From contig JBAYAO010000056.1 in the NCBI GenBank assembly GCA_041669745.1, positions 1-9,168 of the forward strand: DNA of 9,168 nt. Reading direction: 5' to 3'. Positions 1 through 6,510 of the stretch are shown piece by piece (position 1 is the stretch's first letter; the number at the start of each line of letters is the position of its first letter). The DNA comes from JBAZDV01 sp041669745 (GTDB lineage: Archaea; Thermoplasmatota; Thermoplasmata; Methanomassiliicoccales; Methanomethylophilaceae). Below the pieces are notes generated by a model that searched no databases, had not been told where the DNA came from, and saw nothing but the letters and a program-made list of their open reading frames with translations. Position numbers and translations under genes: made by a program.

Positions 1-14
1 CACGTATGTGACCT

Positions 15-39
15 GCGGTCGAAAGACCGCCATTTTTTT
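15..39 (+). terminator. Hairpin plus T-tract, terminator-like, for an upstream + strand gene outside the window
   Basis: A perfect 6-bp stem (GCGGTC / GACCGC) closes a GAAA tetraloop, and two bases later comes a run of seven T on the + strand. This has the layout of an intrinsic terminator reading left to right, so it would end a transcript that begins left of the window. Archaeal polymerase terminates mainly on U-tracts, so the T-run may be the active part. The same arrangement could also be the 3' end of a small stable RNA. On the minus strand the stem is followed by no T-run, so it is not a good terminator for the peroxiredoxin gene. Confidence 0.55.
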
Positions 40-114
40 ATTAAGACGATTTGTGTACGAATGATTTTCAGATATGCCAGAAATGGAATGTAAGTGGTTT
101 GGGAGATCTAACGG

Positions 115-798
115 TCATTCCCTGTTGAAACAGAGGAACCAGTCGAGACTGTATCTTCTGTCGTCCTTGTTCTCCGCCCTCTCCTTGGCTATGGCGCATG
201 TGCTCGCGGTCGGAACGATGGTGTCATCTCCCGGCTTCCAATTCATAGGGGTCGCGACGGAGTCCTTGTCGGCCTTCTGGAGGGCGATCACGGTCCTCTT
301 GATCTCGTCGAAGTTCCTTCCGGTCGACATCGGATAGTACATTATGCATCTGACGATCCCTTTGGGGTCTATTATGAACACCGCCCTGACCGCTTTTGTG
401 TTTGACTGACCCGGCTGGATCATTCCGAACTTCTTGGCAATGTTCATGCTCACATCCTCTATGAGCGGGAACTTGACCTCGACGTTCTTCATGCCGTTCC
501 ATTCGAATTCCTGGATCTTTCTGAGCCATGCTATGTGCGAGGAGACGGAATCGACCGACAGTCCCACAAGCTCCGTGTTGATCGCTTTGAGCTCGTCCGC
601 TCTGTGCGCGAATGTCATGAATTCCGTCGTGCAGACCGGCGTGAAATCCGCTGGATGGGAGAAGAACACAATCCACTTACCCTTGAAATCCTGCGGGAAC
701 TTGATGTTTCCCTGAGTAGTCACTGCCTCGAATTCAGGACTTTTGTCACCGATCAAAGGCATCCTGTAGCATTCCGGCTCACTGTTCTCATCTGTCAT
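115..798 (-). CDS. Peroxiredoxin, archaeal Prx6-type (thioredoxin-fold peroxidase)
   Basis: Cytosolic thiol peroxidase that reduces hydrogen peroxide and organic hydroperoxides. Counting from the chosen start (227 aa), the active-site motif PxxxTxxC is at residues 49-56 in the context HPADFTPVCTTEF, with C56 peroxidatic; the conserved active-site Arg is R138 (VRAVFIID). The C-terminal dimerisation/arm region ends in SLDWFLCF, with C223. In the Aeropyrum pernix enzyme the matching segment carries two Cys, the second being the resolving one; here the first is Ser (S217) and the second is kept, so an intersubunit C56-C223 disulfide is plausible. The start is ATG at 798 because AGGAGG (806-811) lies 7 nt upstream; an in-frame TTG at 804 would sit almost on that site. 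At 227 aa it is a little shorter than the roughly 250-aa A. pernix protein. The gene probably has its own promoter, since 113 nt separate it from the gene behind it. Confidence 0.95.
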   Translation of the reverse strand: MTDENSEPECYRMPLIGDKSPEFEAVTTQGNIKFPQDFKGKWIVFFSHPADFTPVCTTEFMTFAHRADELKAINTELVGLSVDSVSSHIAWLRKIQEFEWNGMKNVEVKFPLIEDVSMNIAKKFGMIQPGQSNTKAVRAVFIIDPKGIVRCIMYYPMSTGRNFDEIKRTVIALQKADKDSVATPMNWKPGDDTIVPTASTCAIAKERAENKDDRRYSLDWFLCFNRE

Positions 799-805
799 AT
801 TCAAT

Positions 806-811
806 CCTCCT
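806..811 (-). promoter_or_regulatory. Shine-Dalgarno site fixing the peroxiredoxin start
   Basis: AGGAGG on the minus strand, 7 nt before the ATG at 798. The spacing supports that ATG and argues against the upstream TTG at 804. This gene therefore has a leadered mRNA, unlike several neighbours that show no ribosome-binding site. Confidence 0.8.
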
Positions 812-824
812 GTACCTCAAAAAT

Positions 825-880
825 CCTATATTCAATATCGTTAACTGTGTATATTAGTTTAACGATGTTAACATATATTG
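825..880 (-). promoter_or_regulatory. Peroxiredoxin promoter with nested inverted repeats (candidate operator)
   Basis: Read on the minus strand, a TATA-like AATATAC lies at 849-855, which would start transcription near 827 and leave a leader of about 29 nt containing the AGGAGG site. It is flanked by an 8-bp perfect inverted repeat, ATCGTTAA (837-844) and TTAACGAT (859-866), separated by 14 bp. The right arm overlaps a second, 10-bp perfect palindrome, ATGTTAACAT (865-874). TTAAC thus occurs three times around the promoter. This arrangement suits a dimeric repressor that blocks TBP/TFB access, but that is inference. A second possible TATA lies at about 873-880. Confidence 0.5.
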
Positions 881-911
881 AAAAGACAGCTAGAAGAAGA
901 TGTGCGGCGTT

Positions 912-1433
912 TCAAAGCGTTGCGATCCTCTTGCAGCTGAACGGGTCCTTCCAGAATATATACGGCAGCCAATCCTTCAGCGGCAGTTCCTTCGCATATA
1001 TTGGAGTGTAGAACGCCCTTACGGGCCTGATCATCATCAGAACGATCATGGCGATGAGAACCGCACTCATCAGCACCGCACCTATGTGGAACACATCTCC
1101 GGCAATGATGTTGATGCCTATCTCGTTCAGTATCAATATCGCCAGGTACAATCCTGATTGCCGTATGACACGGCCCCATGCCCTCCGGTTTCCGGTAGCC
1201 ATCATGAATATCGTCCAAAGATAGTTCAGATACAGTGCCAAAAGGAATAACATGAACAACAGGATGAACAACGCCTTTCCTGCATCGAAATAATCGAACG
1301 CATATGGCAGATATGCGAAAACCCTGAGAAAATAATATGTAGCAAACAGGAATGCTATCGGCCCTGCCGCCAAGAGATATCTGGGTGCTTTTTTCCCGTA
1401 TTCACTGTATCTGCTGCTGTCGAATCGCACCAT
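912..1433 (-). CDS. Unrecognised four-helix membrane protein (173 aa)
   Basis: I do not recognise the family. The protein has about four hydrophobic helices, roughly at residues 18-40, 53-78, 94-111 and 114-134. A short basic loop (GNRRAWGRVIRQ, 81-92) lies between helices 2 and 3, and by the positive-inside rule is likely cytoplasmic. The C-terminal 40 residues are aromatic and Pro-rich (RPVRAFYTPIYAKELPL...DWLPYIFWKDPF) and look like an amphipathic or peripheral segment. There is no signal peptide or catalytic motif I can point to. ATG at 1433 has no Shine-Dalgarno sequence, but a TATA-like element lies about 29 nt upstream, so the message is probably leaderless. It is divergent from another membrane protein gene starting at 1491. 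Gene reality is supported by the coherent hydrophobic pattern and by codon use like that of its neighbours. Confidence 0.8.
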   Translation of the reverse strand: MVRFDSSRYSEYGKKAPRYLLAAGPIAFLFATYYFLRVFAYLPYAFDYFDAGKALFILLFMLFLLALYLNYLWTIFMMATGNRRAWGRVIRQSGLYLAILILNEIGINIIAGDVFHIGAVLMSAVLIAMIVLMMIRPVRAFYTPIYAKELPLKDWLPYIFWKDPFSCKRIATL

Positions 1434-1458
1434 TGGTTGCGCATCGTCGGGAATACTA

Positions 1459-1466
1459 CTTTATGC
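1459..1466. promoter_or_regulatory. Shared TATA-like element of a divergent promoter
   Basis: The sequence CTTTATGC is centred at about 1462.5. That is about 28-29 nt from the + strand ATG at 1491 and about 29 nt from the minus strand ATG at 1433. This is close to the usual distance from an archaeal TATA box to the start site in leaderless genes. Neither ATG has a recognisable ribosome-binding site. The simplest reading is one element, or two overlapping elements, driving both membrane protein genes in opposite directions. Confidence 0.5.
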
Positions 1467-1490
1467 TATCTGATTTCATACCATGTACGG

Positions 1491-2333
1491 ATGGATTCCA
1501 AAGAAGCGGGAAACAAGGTCATTCGATGTACATGCTTCAGCGAGAAGACGGATGTCCTCCTGAATCCTCTGATGATCATCATTGCGGTGGTCTCGTATCT
1601 TGTTTTTGCGTTCTATTATCTCACTATCGTAAGGGAGATCGAGATCGAATGGACACTTCCCCTCCACTTCGTGATAGCCGCATACGGTCTGGTCGTCATC
1701 GGTATAGCACTTTCGATGATGACGTATCATCTGATCCTGATACGCAACTACGCACATTCCAAAAGAGAGAAGGACCTCAGAAGATATCTCATCAGTTACC
1801 TCAACACACGCAGCGCAGCGAAGGACATCGATATAACCGATGACTTGGCCAGACTGATAGAGATCGATGCCGATATCTCCCAACACGAAGATCCGACACG
1901 ACCGAGGAAGATGCTCTGTCTTATCCTGATCCCTGTTACGATCGTTTTTGCCTCCCTGGCGATAGATGTCATGCACAACAACCTCGGCGAGGTGACCATG
2001 GTGACCATGATCCTGATACTCTCGATAGGATTGATGACCGTGCCGGAGGTGACGTCCTTCCCATATGATCACGAACAGCACTTCGCCGAATTTCATGAGC
2101 GGATGAGACTTGTCAGCGAGAGGGTCGGACTTGATACTGTGCGTTTCGAACCCACCGTTCCGTTACGGTCATTTGACAGACTGGCCAAACTGTCCGTTTG
2201 TACACTGGGCGTATACTCTGTATTCTGGGCATATCTGCTCTTCAAGGATACCAACGAACACTTCAGGAACCAACGCATCGTCGAAAACGATTTCATCGAC
2301 AAGATGCGAAAAATAGAGAACGGCGGGGTATGA
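1491..2333 (+). CDS. Multi-pass membrane protein with a DUF4234-like C-terminal segment (280 aa)
   Basis: Function unknown. Hydrophobic helices lie at about residues 25-47, 58-82, 139-160, 168-185 and 232-251. A charged segment (about 86-140, rich in K, R, D and E) separates helices 2 and 3 and is probably a cytosolic loop. The last helix and its flank (LSVCTLGVYSVFWAYLLFKD, then TNEHF) resemble the TLGIYxxYWLYKLxKDxN signature of DUF4234-type membrane proteins; this likeness is from memory and weak. The N-terminal segment contains CTC (13-15). The start is ATG at 1491 rather than the in-frame TTG at 1437, because a TATA-like element lies 28 nt before the ATG and the TTG has no upstream signal. 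The gene converges on the transglutaminase-like gene with only 15 bp between stop codons and has no obvious terminator, so the 3' ends of the two mRNAs may overlap. A 9-bp tandem duplication (1992-2009) encodes VTM-VTM. Confidence 0.8.
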   Translation: MDSKEAGNKVIRCTCFSEKTDVLLNPLMIIIAVVSYLVFAFYYLTIVREIEIEWTLPLHFVIAAYGLVVIGIALSMMTYHLILIRNYAHSKREKDLRRYLISYLNTRSAAKDIDITDDLARLIEIDADISQHEDPTRPRKMLCLILIPVTIVFASLAIDVMHNNLGEVTMVTMILILSIGLMTVPEVTSFPYDHEQHFAEFHERMRLVSERVGLDTVRFEPTVPLRSFDRLAKLSVCTLGVYSVFWAYLLFKDTNEHFRNQRIVENDFIDKMRKIENGGV

Positions 2334-2348
2334 CCCACCGGATGATGT

Positions 2349-3317
2349 CTATCTCTGTCTAGGCCCGAAAGGATTTGTCGGTGTCACCGACGATTGACCG
2401 CTGTAATATGACAACGCCCTTTCGCACAACGTTGCATCCTCACCTTCATCCGGAACGATGATCAGCGTTGCGGTACTGGTCACGGTTGCCTGTCCGAGCG
2501 ACGTCTCTGCAGTGGTCTCGCAGAAATAGTAGTTCTTAGAGTCCACACTGTAATAGTACCCTACCGTATCGCTCGGCAGCACGACGGCTGTGACCGCGTG
2601 ACCCGGCAGCAGTACCAACGCGGTGTCGTACCCCGCCGCTTTGAATAAGGCCGCCAAGAGTATCGATGTGTCCTCACAGTCCCCGGCCCTGTCGTACAGT
2701 GTCTCCAGAGGATATTTCCAGTATTCTTCGACGACACCGTCTACCAGTTCGTCATCCACAAAGAGAAGAGACTTGTTCGCCTCATAGAAGTCACTGTCAC
2801 TGACGTATTCGAACGATTGCGCGAACCCGAGTATGAAGGCGGCAAGCTCTATCTGACCGTCATCCGTGGTGGTGTCGGCAACACCGGAAAGCTCTATCAA
2901 CTGTGAGGTCAACTCGATGATATAAGGATCCGTATACGTAACGAAGGCGATATTCGTGTTTATCGTCTCCGTGCTGGTATAATTCTCGCTCACATATCCC
3001 CTGTAGACGTCTGCGGCACGGTAATCTATCAGATCCTCATGTGTGAAATTCAGGGTCACCGTATATGGATCATCATCGTACGTCCATGAGTAGATCCAAC
3101 CTGTAACCGTCTCACCGTCCGAATCCACCGTTGTCACTATCCCTGAAGGATACGCAGAAAGCAGATCTTCTTTAGAAGTCGGGATGGTTGTCGTAGAGGT
3201 CATGGACGAATCGTCTTCGTCATGACCGTACATACCGAACAGCACACTGCCGGCCACCGCCGCCGCTAGCACTACCATTACCACGGCTATGACGGCAAAC
3301 TTGTTGGATACGGCCAT
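2349..3317 (-). CDS. Membrane-anchored, extracytoplasmic transglutaminase-like protein
   Basis: 322 aa. An N-terminal hydrophobic segment (about 7-29) is an uncleaved signal anchor or signal peptide. It is followed by an acidic, Ser/Thr-rich linker (about 32-49), which puts the rest outside the cell. The transglutaminase/cysteine-protease-like core is at about 155-270: the nucleophile motif is RAGDCEDTSILLAALFKAAG with C214, the His motif is LLPGHAV with H240, and the third triad position is likely D259 or E267 in YYYSVDSKNYYFCETT. Related archaeal proteins are usually described as transglutaminase-like with unproven substrates, so hydrolysis or cross-linking of a surface protein or peptide is only a guess. 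The ATG at 3317 has no Shine-Dalgarno sequence; GATAAATAC on the minus strand (3339-3347) lies about 26 nt upstream, as in a leaderless gene. The stop codon is TAG. The protein is strongly acidic and rich in Tyr, Thr and Asp, as exported archaeal proteins often are. Confidence 0.82.
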   Translation of the reverse strand: MAVSNKFAVIAVVMVVLAAAVAGSVLFGMYGHDEDDSSMTSTTTIPTSKEDLLSAYPSGIVTTVDSDGETVTGWIYSWTYDDDPYTVTLNFTHEDLIDYRAADVYRGYVSENYTSTETINTNIAFVTYTDPYIIELTSQLIELSGVADTTTDDGQIELAAFILGFAQSFEYVSDSDFYEANKSLLFVDDELVDGVVEEYWKYPLETLYDRAGDCEDTSILLAALFKAAGYDTALVLLPGHAVTAVVLPSDTVGYYYSVDSKNYYFCETTAETSLGQATVTSTATLIIVPDEGEDATLCERALSYYSGQSSVTPTNPFGPRQR

Positions 3318-3331
3318 GCACGGTTATCACG

Positions 3332-3347
3332 AAAAAAAGTATTTATC
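3332..3347 (-). promoter_or_regulatory. Leaderless promoter of the transglutaminase-like gene, with an embedded T7 run
   Basis: On the minus strand GATAAATAC (3339-3347) is a TATA element centred about 26 nt from the ATG at 3317. Seven T in a row (3332-3338) follow directly. Because the dnaJ transcript would reach this T-run from upstream, it may also act as the archaeal-style U-tract terminator of the chaperone operon. A second TATA-like ATTTATAAG lies further upstream (about 3358-3366). Otherwise the 141-bp gap between dnaJ and this gene shows nothing clear. Confidence 0.5.
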
Positions 3348-3458
3348 CTTGTCCTTTTCTTATAAATTATTGATGAATATGTCCAATGGACCGTCCGTCG
3401 GGATGATAAATGTGTTCTAAACTGTTTGTAAGCGGTTTACCAGGACTTTTGCCTTATC

Positions 3459-4613
3459 CTACTTTGTGAGATCCTCGAGCTTTTTGCGGAGCTTGGACCT
3501 CTTTGCCGGTGATACGTTGACACCGGCATTCTCATCGAGCTTCTTGAGACACTCCCTCTCCATGTCCGTGACCTTCTTGGGAACATCTATCTTCACGCGG
3601 ACGAAAAGATCGCCGCGGATCGTACTGCCGGACCTTGGAAGGCCCTTGCCCGATATTCTCAGGACTGCCCCGACCTGGGTCCCCGAAGGGATCTTGAGTA
3701 TGGCCTGCTCCCCTTCCAGCGTCCTGACGGTCTCTTCGCCTCCGAGGACGAGTCTAGGATACGTGGTCGTGATACCTGTCCACAGGTTGATACCGTCGCG
3801 CTCGAAGAGCTTGTCCTGTTTGACGTGGATCACCACGTAAAGATCACCCGAGTGTCCTCCGTTGTATCCTGCATCGCCTGCGCCCTGCACTCTGAGACGG
3901 GCATCGTCATCGACGCCCGCCGGTATCTTGATACTCACCTTGGAGGTCTTCTGGATACGCCCTGAGCCGCGGCACGTTGGACACCTTTCCGCAGCTGTCT
4001 TACCTCGACCGTTGCATTTGGGACACTCGCCGACCTGAACCATCTGTCCGAACGGTGTGTTACGCACCATCTGTACTTTTCCCTGACCGCCGCACTGCGA
4101 ACAGACGGTCACTTTACCGTCCTTGCCGCCTGTGCCTTTGCAGTCAGTGCAGTTGACGGTGTGGGGAACCGAAAGCTCGACTTCCCTTCCCTTCAACACG
4201 TCGATCAACGAGATCTCGATGTCATACCTCAGGGACTCGCCTGTACGGGCACCGTTCTTGGACTGCTTCTGTCTTCCGCCTCCGCCGAAGAACATATCGA
4301 ATATGCTTCCGCCTCCGAAGATATCGCTGATATCCTCGTAGTGGGTAAAGTCATCCCAGCTGAATCCTCCGCCTCCGCTGAATTGTTGGTTGACGCCCGC
4401 ATGTCCATATTGGTCGTATATCCTGCGTTTTTCGGCATCTGACAGAACCTCGTATGCCTCGGAGATCTCTTTGAATTTCTCCTCGGCGACCTCTTTGGGA
4501 TCCTTGGATACATCCGGATGGTTCTCCTTGGCCAACTTCCTGTAGGCTTTCTTGATCTCGTCCGGTGAAGCATCCTTCGCGACACCCAGTACTTCGTAGT
4601 AGTCCCTTGGCAT
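3459..4613 (-). CDS. dnaJ: DnaJ (Hsp40) co-chaperone, type I
   Basis: 384 aa, close to the usual length. It delivers unfolded polypeptides to DnaK and stimulates DnaK ATP hydrolysis. Domains in order: J domain at 1-70 with the HPD triad at 32-34; Gly/Phe-rich region at about 77-118; zinc-binding domain with all four CxxCxGxG repeats (C155/C158, C171/C174, C197/C200, C211/C214); substrate-binding C-terminal domains at about 225-345; and a short helical tail ending in KKLEDLTK, typical of DnaJ termini. The ATG at 4613 is 2 nt after the dnaK stop, and only a weak GGATGA (4623-4628) precedes it, so translation is probably coupled to dnaK. The stop is TAG; in frame, a second TAG follows after 13 codons and a TAA 18 codons later. 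The family-typical tail makes the first TAG the likely true end. It is the last gene of the chaperone operon. Confidence 0.98.
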   Translation of the reverse strand: MPRDYYEVLGVAKDASPDEIKKAYRKLAKENHPDVSKDPKEVAEEKFKEISEAYEVLSDAEKRRIYDQYGHAGVNQQFSGGGGFSWDDFTHYEDISDIFGGGSIFDMFFGGGGRQKQSKNGARTGESLRYDIEISLIDVLKGREVELSVPHTVNCTDCKGTGGKDGKVTVCSQCGGQGKVQMVRNTPFGQMVQVGECPKCNGRGKTAAERCPTCRGSGRIQKTSKVSIKIPAGVDDDARLRVQGAGDAGYNGGHSGDLYVVIHVKQDKLFERDGINLWTGITTTYPRLVLGGEETVRTLEGEQAILKIPSGTQVGAVLRISGKGLPRSGSTIRGDLFVRVKIDVPKKVTDMERECLKKLDENAGVNVSPAKRSKLRKKLEDLTK

Positions 4614-4615
4614 GT

Positions 4616-6508
4616 TTACTCGTCATCCACGATCTTATAGTCGGCGTCGACAAAATCCCCGTCGTTCTTGTCTTTTCCGGACTCTTGACTCCTCTGTTTG
4701 CCGGCGTCCTGCGCACCTTCCGCACCGCAGCCGCATCCACCAGCCTGTTGCTGTTGCTGCTGCGCTTCAGCATAGATCTTCTGGGAGATTGGCTCCATCG
4801 CCTTGTAGAGAGCATCCATCTTGGATTTTATGTCCTCTACCTTCCCTCCAGTGCGTGCCGCCTCGAGGTCCGATATCGCCGACTCGATCTTCGTCCTTTC
4901 CTCGTTGTTGACCTTGTCGCCCAGTTCGTCCAATGATTTCTTCACGGAATAGACGGCCGTCTCGGCCTGGTTGAGTACTTCGACCTCCTCGCGCTTCTTC
5001 TTGTCCGCATCCGCGAACTGTTCTGCCTGCTTGACCATATTGTCTATCTCGTCCTTAGACAGCTTCGTTGAAGAAGCGATTGTGATCTTCTGCTCCTTTC
5101 CGGTACCTTTGTCCTTTGCCGTGACATTGATGATGCCGTTGGCATCGATATCGAATGTCACCTCTATCTGCGGGATGCCGCGACGTGCCGCCGGGATGCC
5201 GTCCAAGACGAACCGGCCCAAAGACGTGTTGTCACTGGCCATCTCCCTCTCACCCTGAACGACATGGATCTCTACGGACGGCTGGTTATCCGCCGCTGTG
5301 GAGAACACCTGCGACTTCCTCGTGGGTATGGTCGTGTTCCTGTTGATCAGTTTCGTCGCAACGCCGCCGAGGGTCTCGATACCCAACGAAAGGGGTGTGA
5401 CATCCAACAGGAGAACGTCTTTCACATCACCTGAGATGACCGCACCCTGAATGGCCGCACCCATCGAAACGCATTCCATGGGATCGATACCACGCTGGAT
5501 CTTCGGTCCGACGAGATTCTCGACGAAATTCTGAACTATCGGCATCCTTGTCGGTCCGCCGACCATTATAATCTTGTCCACCCCGTCATTGGTGAGACCG
5601 GCATCTTTCATGGCCTGCATTATTGACGTCTTGCAGCGATTGACGATCGGTTCCACCAATTCTTCGAGCTTTGCACGCGTTATCGTCTTGACCAGATGTT
5701 TGGGTCCGGATGCATCCGAGGTTATGAACGGCAGATTGATCTCCGTCTGCATCGTCGTGGACAGCTCGATCTTTGCCTTCTCGCACGCCTCCCTTACTCT
5801 CCAGAATGCCATGTTGTCTTTCGCGAGATCGACGCCGGTCTCCTTCTGGAACTCTCCGACGATATACTTAGTGAGCACTTCGTCCATATCGGAGCCGCCG
5901 AGTTTGGTGTCCCCGGATGTCGAGAGGACCTCGAACACGCCGTCGCTGAAATCCATTATGGTGACATCCAATGTTCCGCCACCGAAATCGAAAACCAGGA
6001 TCTTCTGTGAAAGATTCGCCTTGTCGACACCGTATGCCAGTGCTGCTGCGGTCGGCTCGTTGATGATACGTACCACATCCAGTCCGGCGATCGCACCGGC
6101 ATCTTTGGTCGCCTGTCTCTGATTATCGTTGAAGTACGCCGGTACCGTGATCACCGCCTTGTCGACGGTCTCACCGAGATACGACTCCGCATCCCTCTTT
6201 ATCTTCTGCAGTATGAATGCCGATATCTGCTGCGGAGAATATTCCTTGTCGAGTGCTTTGACCTTCTCGGAAGACCCCATCTTCCTCTTGACGTTCTTGA
6301 CCGTACCGTCAGGGTTTGAAACTGCCTGTCTCCTTGCCGGTTCCCCGACCAACAACTGCCCGTCTTTCGTAAACGCTACATATGATGGGAATGCCTTGCC
6401 TCCCATGCTGGTCCCCTCCGCACTGGGGATCATGGTGGGCCTGCCACCTTCCATTACAGAGGCGGCGGAGTTACTTGTTCCCAGATCTATTCCTATGATT
6501 CTTGACAT
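4616..6508 (-). CDS. dnaK: DnaK (Hsp70) molecular chaperone
   Basis: 630 aa, full length. An ATP-driven chaperone that binds exposed hydrophobic segments of client proteins. The nucleotide-binding domain (about 1-363) shows phosphate-1 IGIDLGTSNS (5-14), VFDFGGGTLDVTI (172-184) and the adenosine motif VGGPTRMPIV (316-325). The interdomain linker DVLLLDVTPLSLGIET is at 364-379. The substrate-binding beta domain is at about 380-485 and the helical lid at about 486-580. The region around NVKRKMG (72-78) lacks the extra roughly 23-residue insert of proteobacterial DnaK, as in Gram-positive and archaeal DnaK. The tail is odd: a run of six Gln (583-588), then GGCGCG with C592 and C594, then a charged stretch ending in the usual VDADYKIVDDE-like terminus. 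The ATG at 6508 is 2 nt after the grpE stop, with AGGTGA (6515-6520) 6 nt upstream inside the end of grpE, so both genes are translated from one mRNA. Confidence 0.99.
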   Translation of the reverse strand: MSRIIGIDLGTSNSAASVMEGGRPTMIPSAEGTSMGGKAFPSYVAFTKDGQLLVGEPARRQAVSNPDGTVKNVKRKMGSSEKVKALDKEYSPQQISAFILQKIKRDAESYLGETVDKAVITVPAYFNDNQRQATKDAGAIAGLDVVRIINEPTAAALAYGVDKANLSQKILVFDFGGGTLDVTIMDFSDGVFEVLSTSGDTKLGGSDMDEVLTKYIVGEFQKETGVDLAKDNMAFWRVREACEKAKIELSTTMQTEINLPFITSDASGPKHLVKTITRAKLEELVEPIVNRCKTSIMQAMKDAGLTNDGVDKIIMVGGPTRMPIVQNFVENLVGPKIQRGIDPMECVSMGAAIQGAVISGDVKDVLLLDVTPLSLGIETLGGVATKLINRNTTIPTRKSQVFSTAADNQPSVEIHVVQGEREMASDNTSLGRFVLDGIPAARRGIPQIEVTFDIDANGIINVTAKDKGTGKEQKITIASSTKLSKDEIDNMVKQAEQFADADKKKREEVEVLNQAETAVYSVKKSLDELGDKVNNEERTKIESAISDLEAARTGGKVEDIKSKMDALYKAMEPISQKIYAEAQQQQQQAGGCGCGAEGAQDAGKQRSQESGKDKNDGDFVDADYKIVDDE

Positions 6509-6510
6509 TT

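Noticed and set aside
535..1011. 158-aa + strand ORF across the peroxiredoxin start and the intergenic region
   Set aside because: It runs antisense through prx codons and the AT-rich promoter, has no promoter or ribosome-binding site of its own, and has an erratic composition.
1437..1490. TTG-initiated 18-residue N-terminal extension of the + strand membrane protein
   Set aside because: It would cover the shared TATA-like element, and no ribosome-binding site or promoter supports a start at 1437.
1992..2009. Perfect 9-bp tandem repeat GTGACCATG x2
   Set aside because: It lies in frame within a membrane helix (VTMVTM); too small to be more than a chance duplication or slippage product.
3373..3420. 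15-codon + strand ORF in the gap between dnaJ and the transglutaminase-like gene
   Set aside because: Too short to support; no ribosome-binding site and no coding signal. The AT-rich block before it is better read as minus strand promoter sequence.
3417..3461. Read-through of the dnaJ TAG as a pyrrolysine extension
   Set aside because: The protein already ends in a family-typical DnaJ terminus (LEDLTK), and the extension hits a second TAG after 13 codons with no recognisable sequence.
4260..4385. Repeated CCTCCG-type triplets resembling a DNA repeat
   Set aside because: These are Gly codons of the DnaJ Gly/Phe-rich region, not a separate repeat element.
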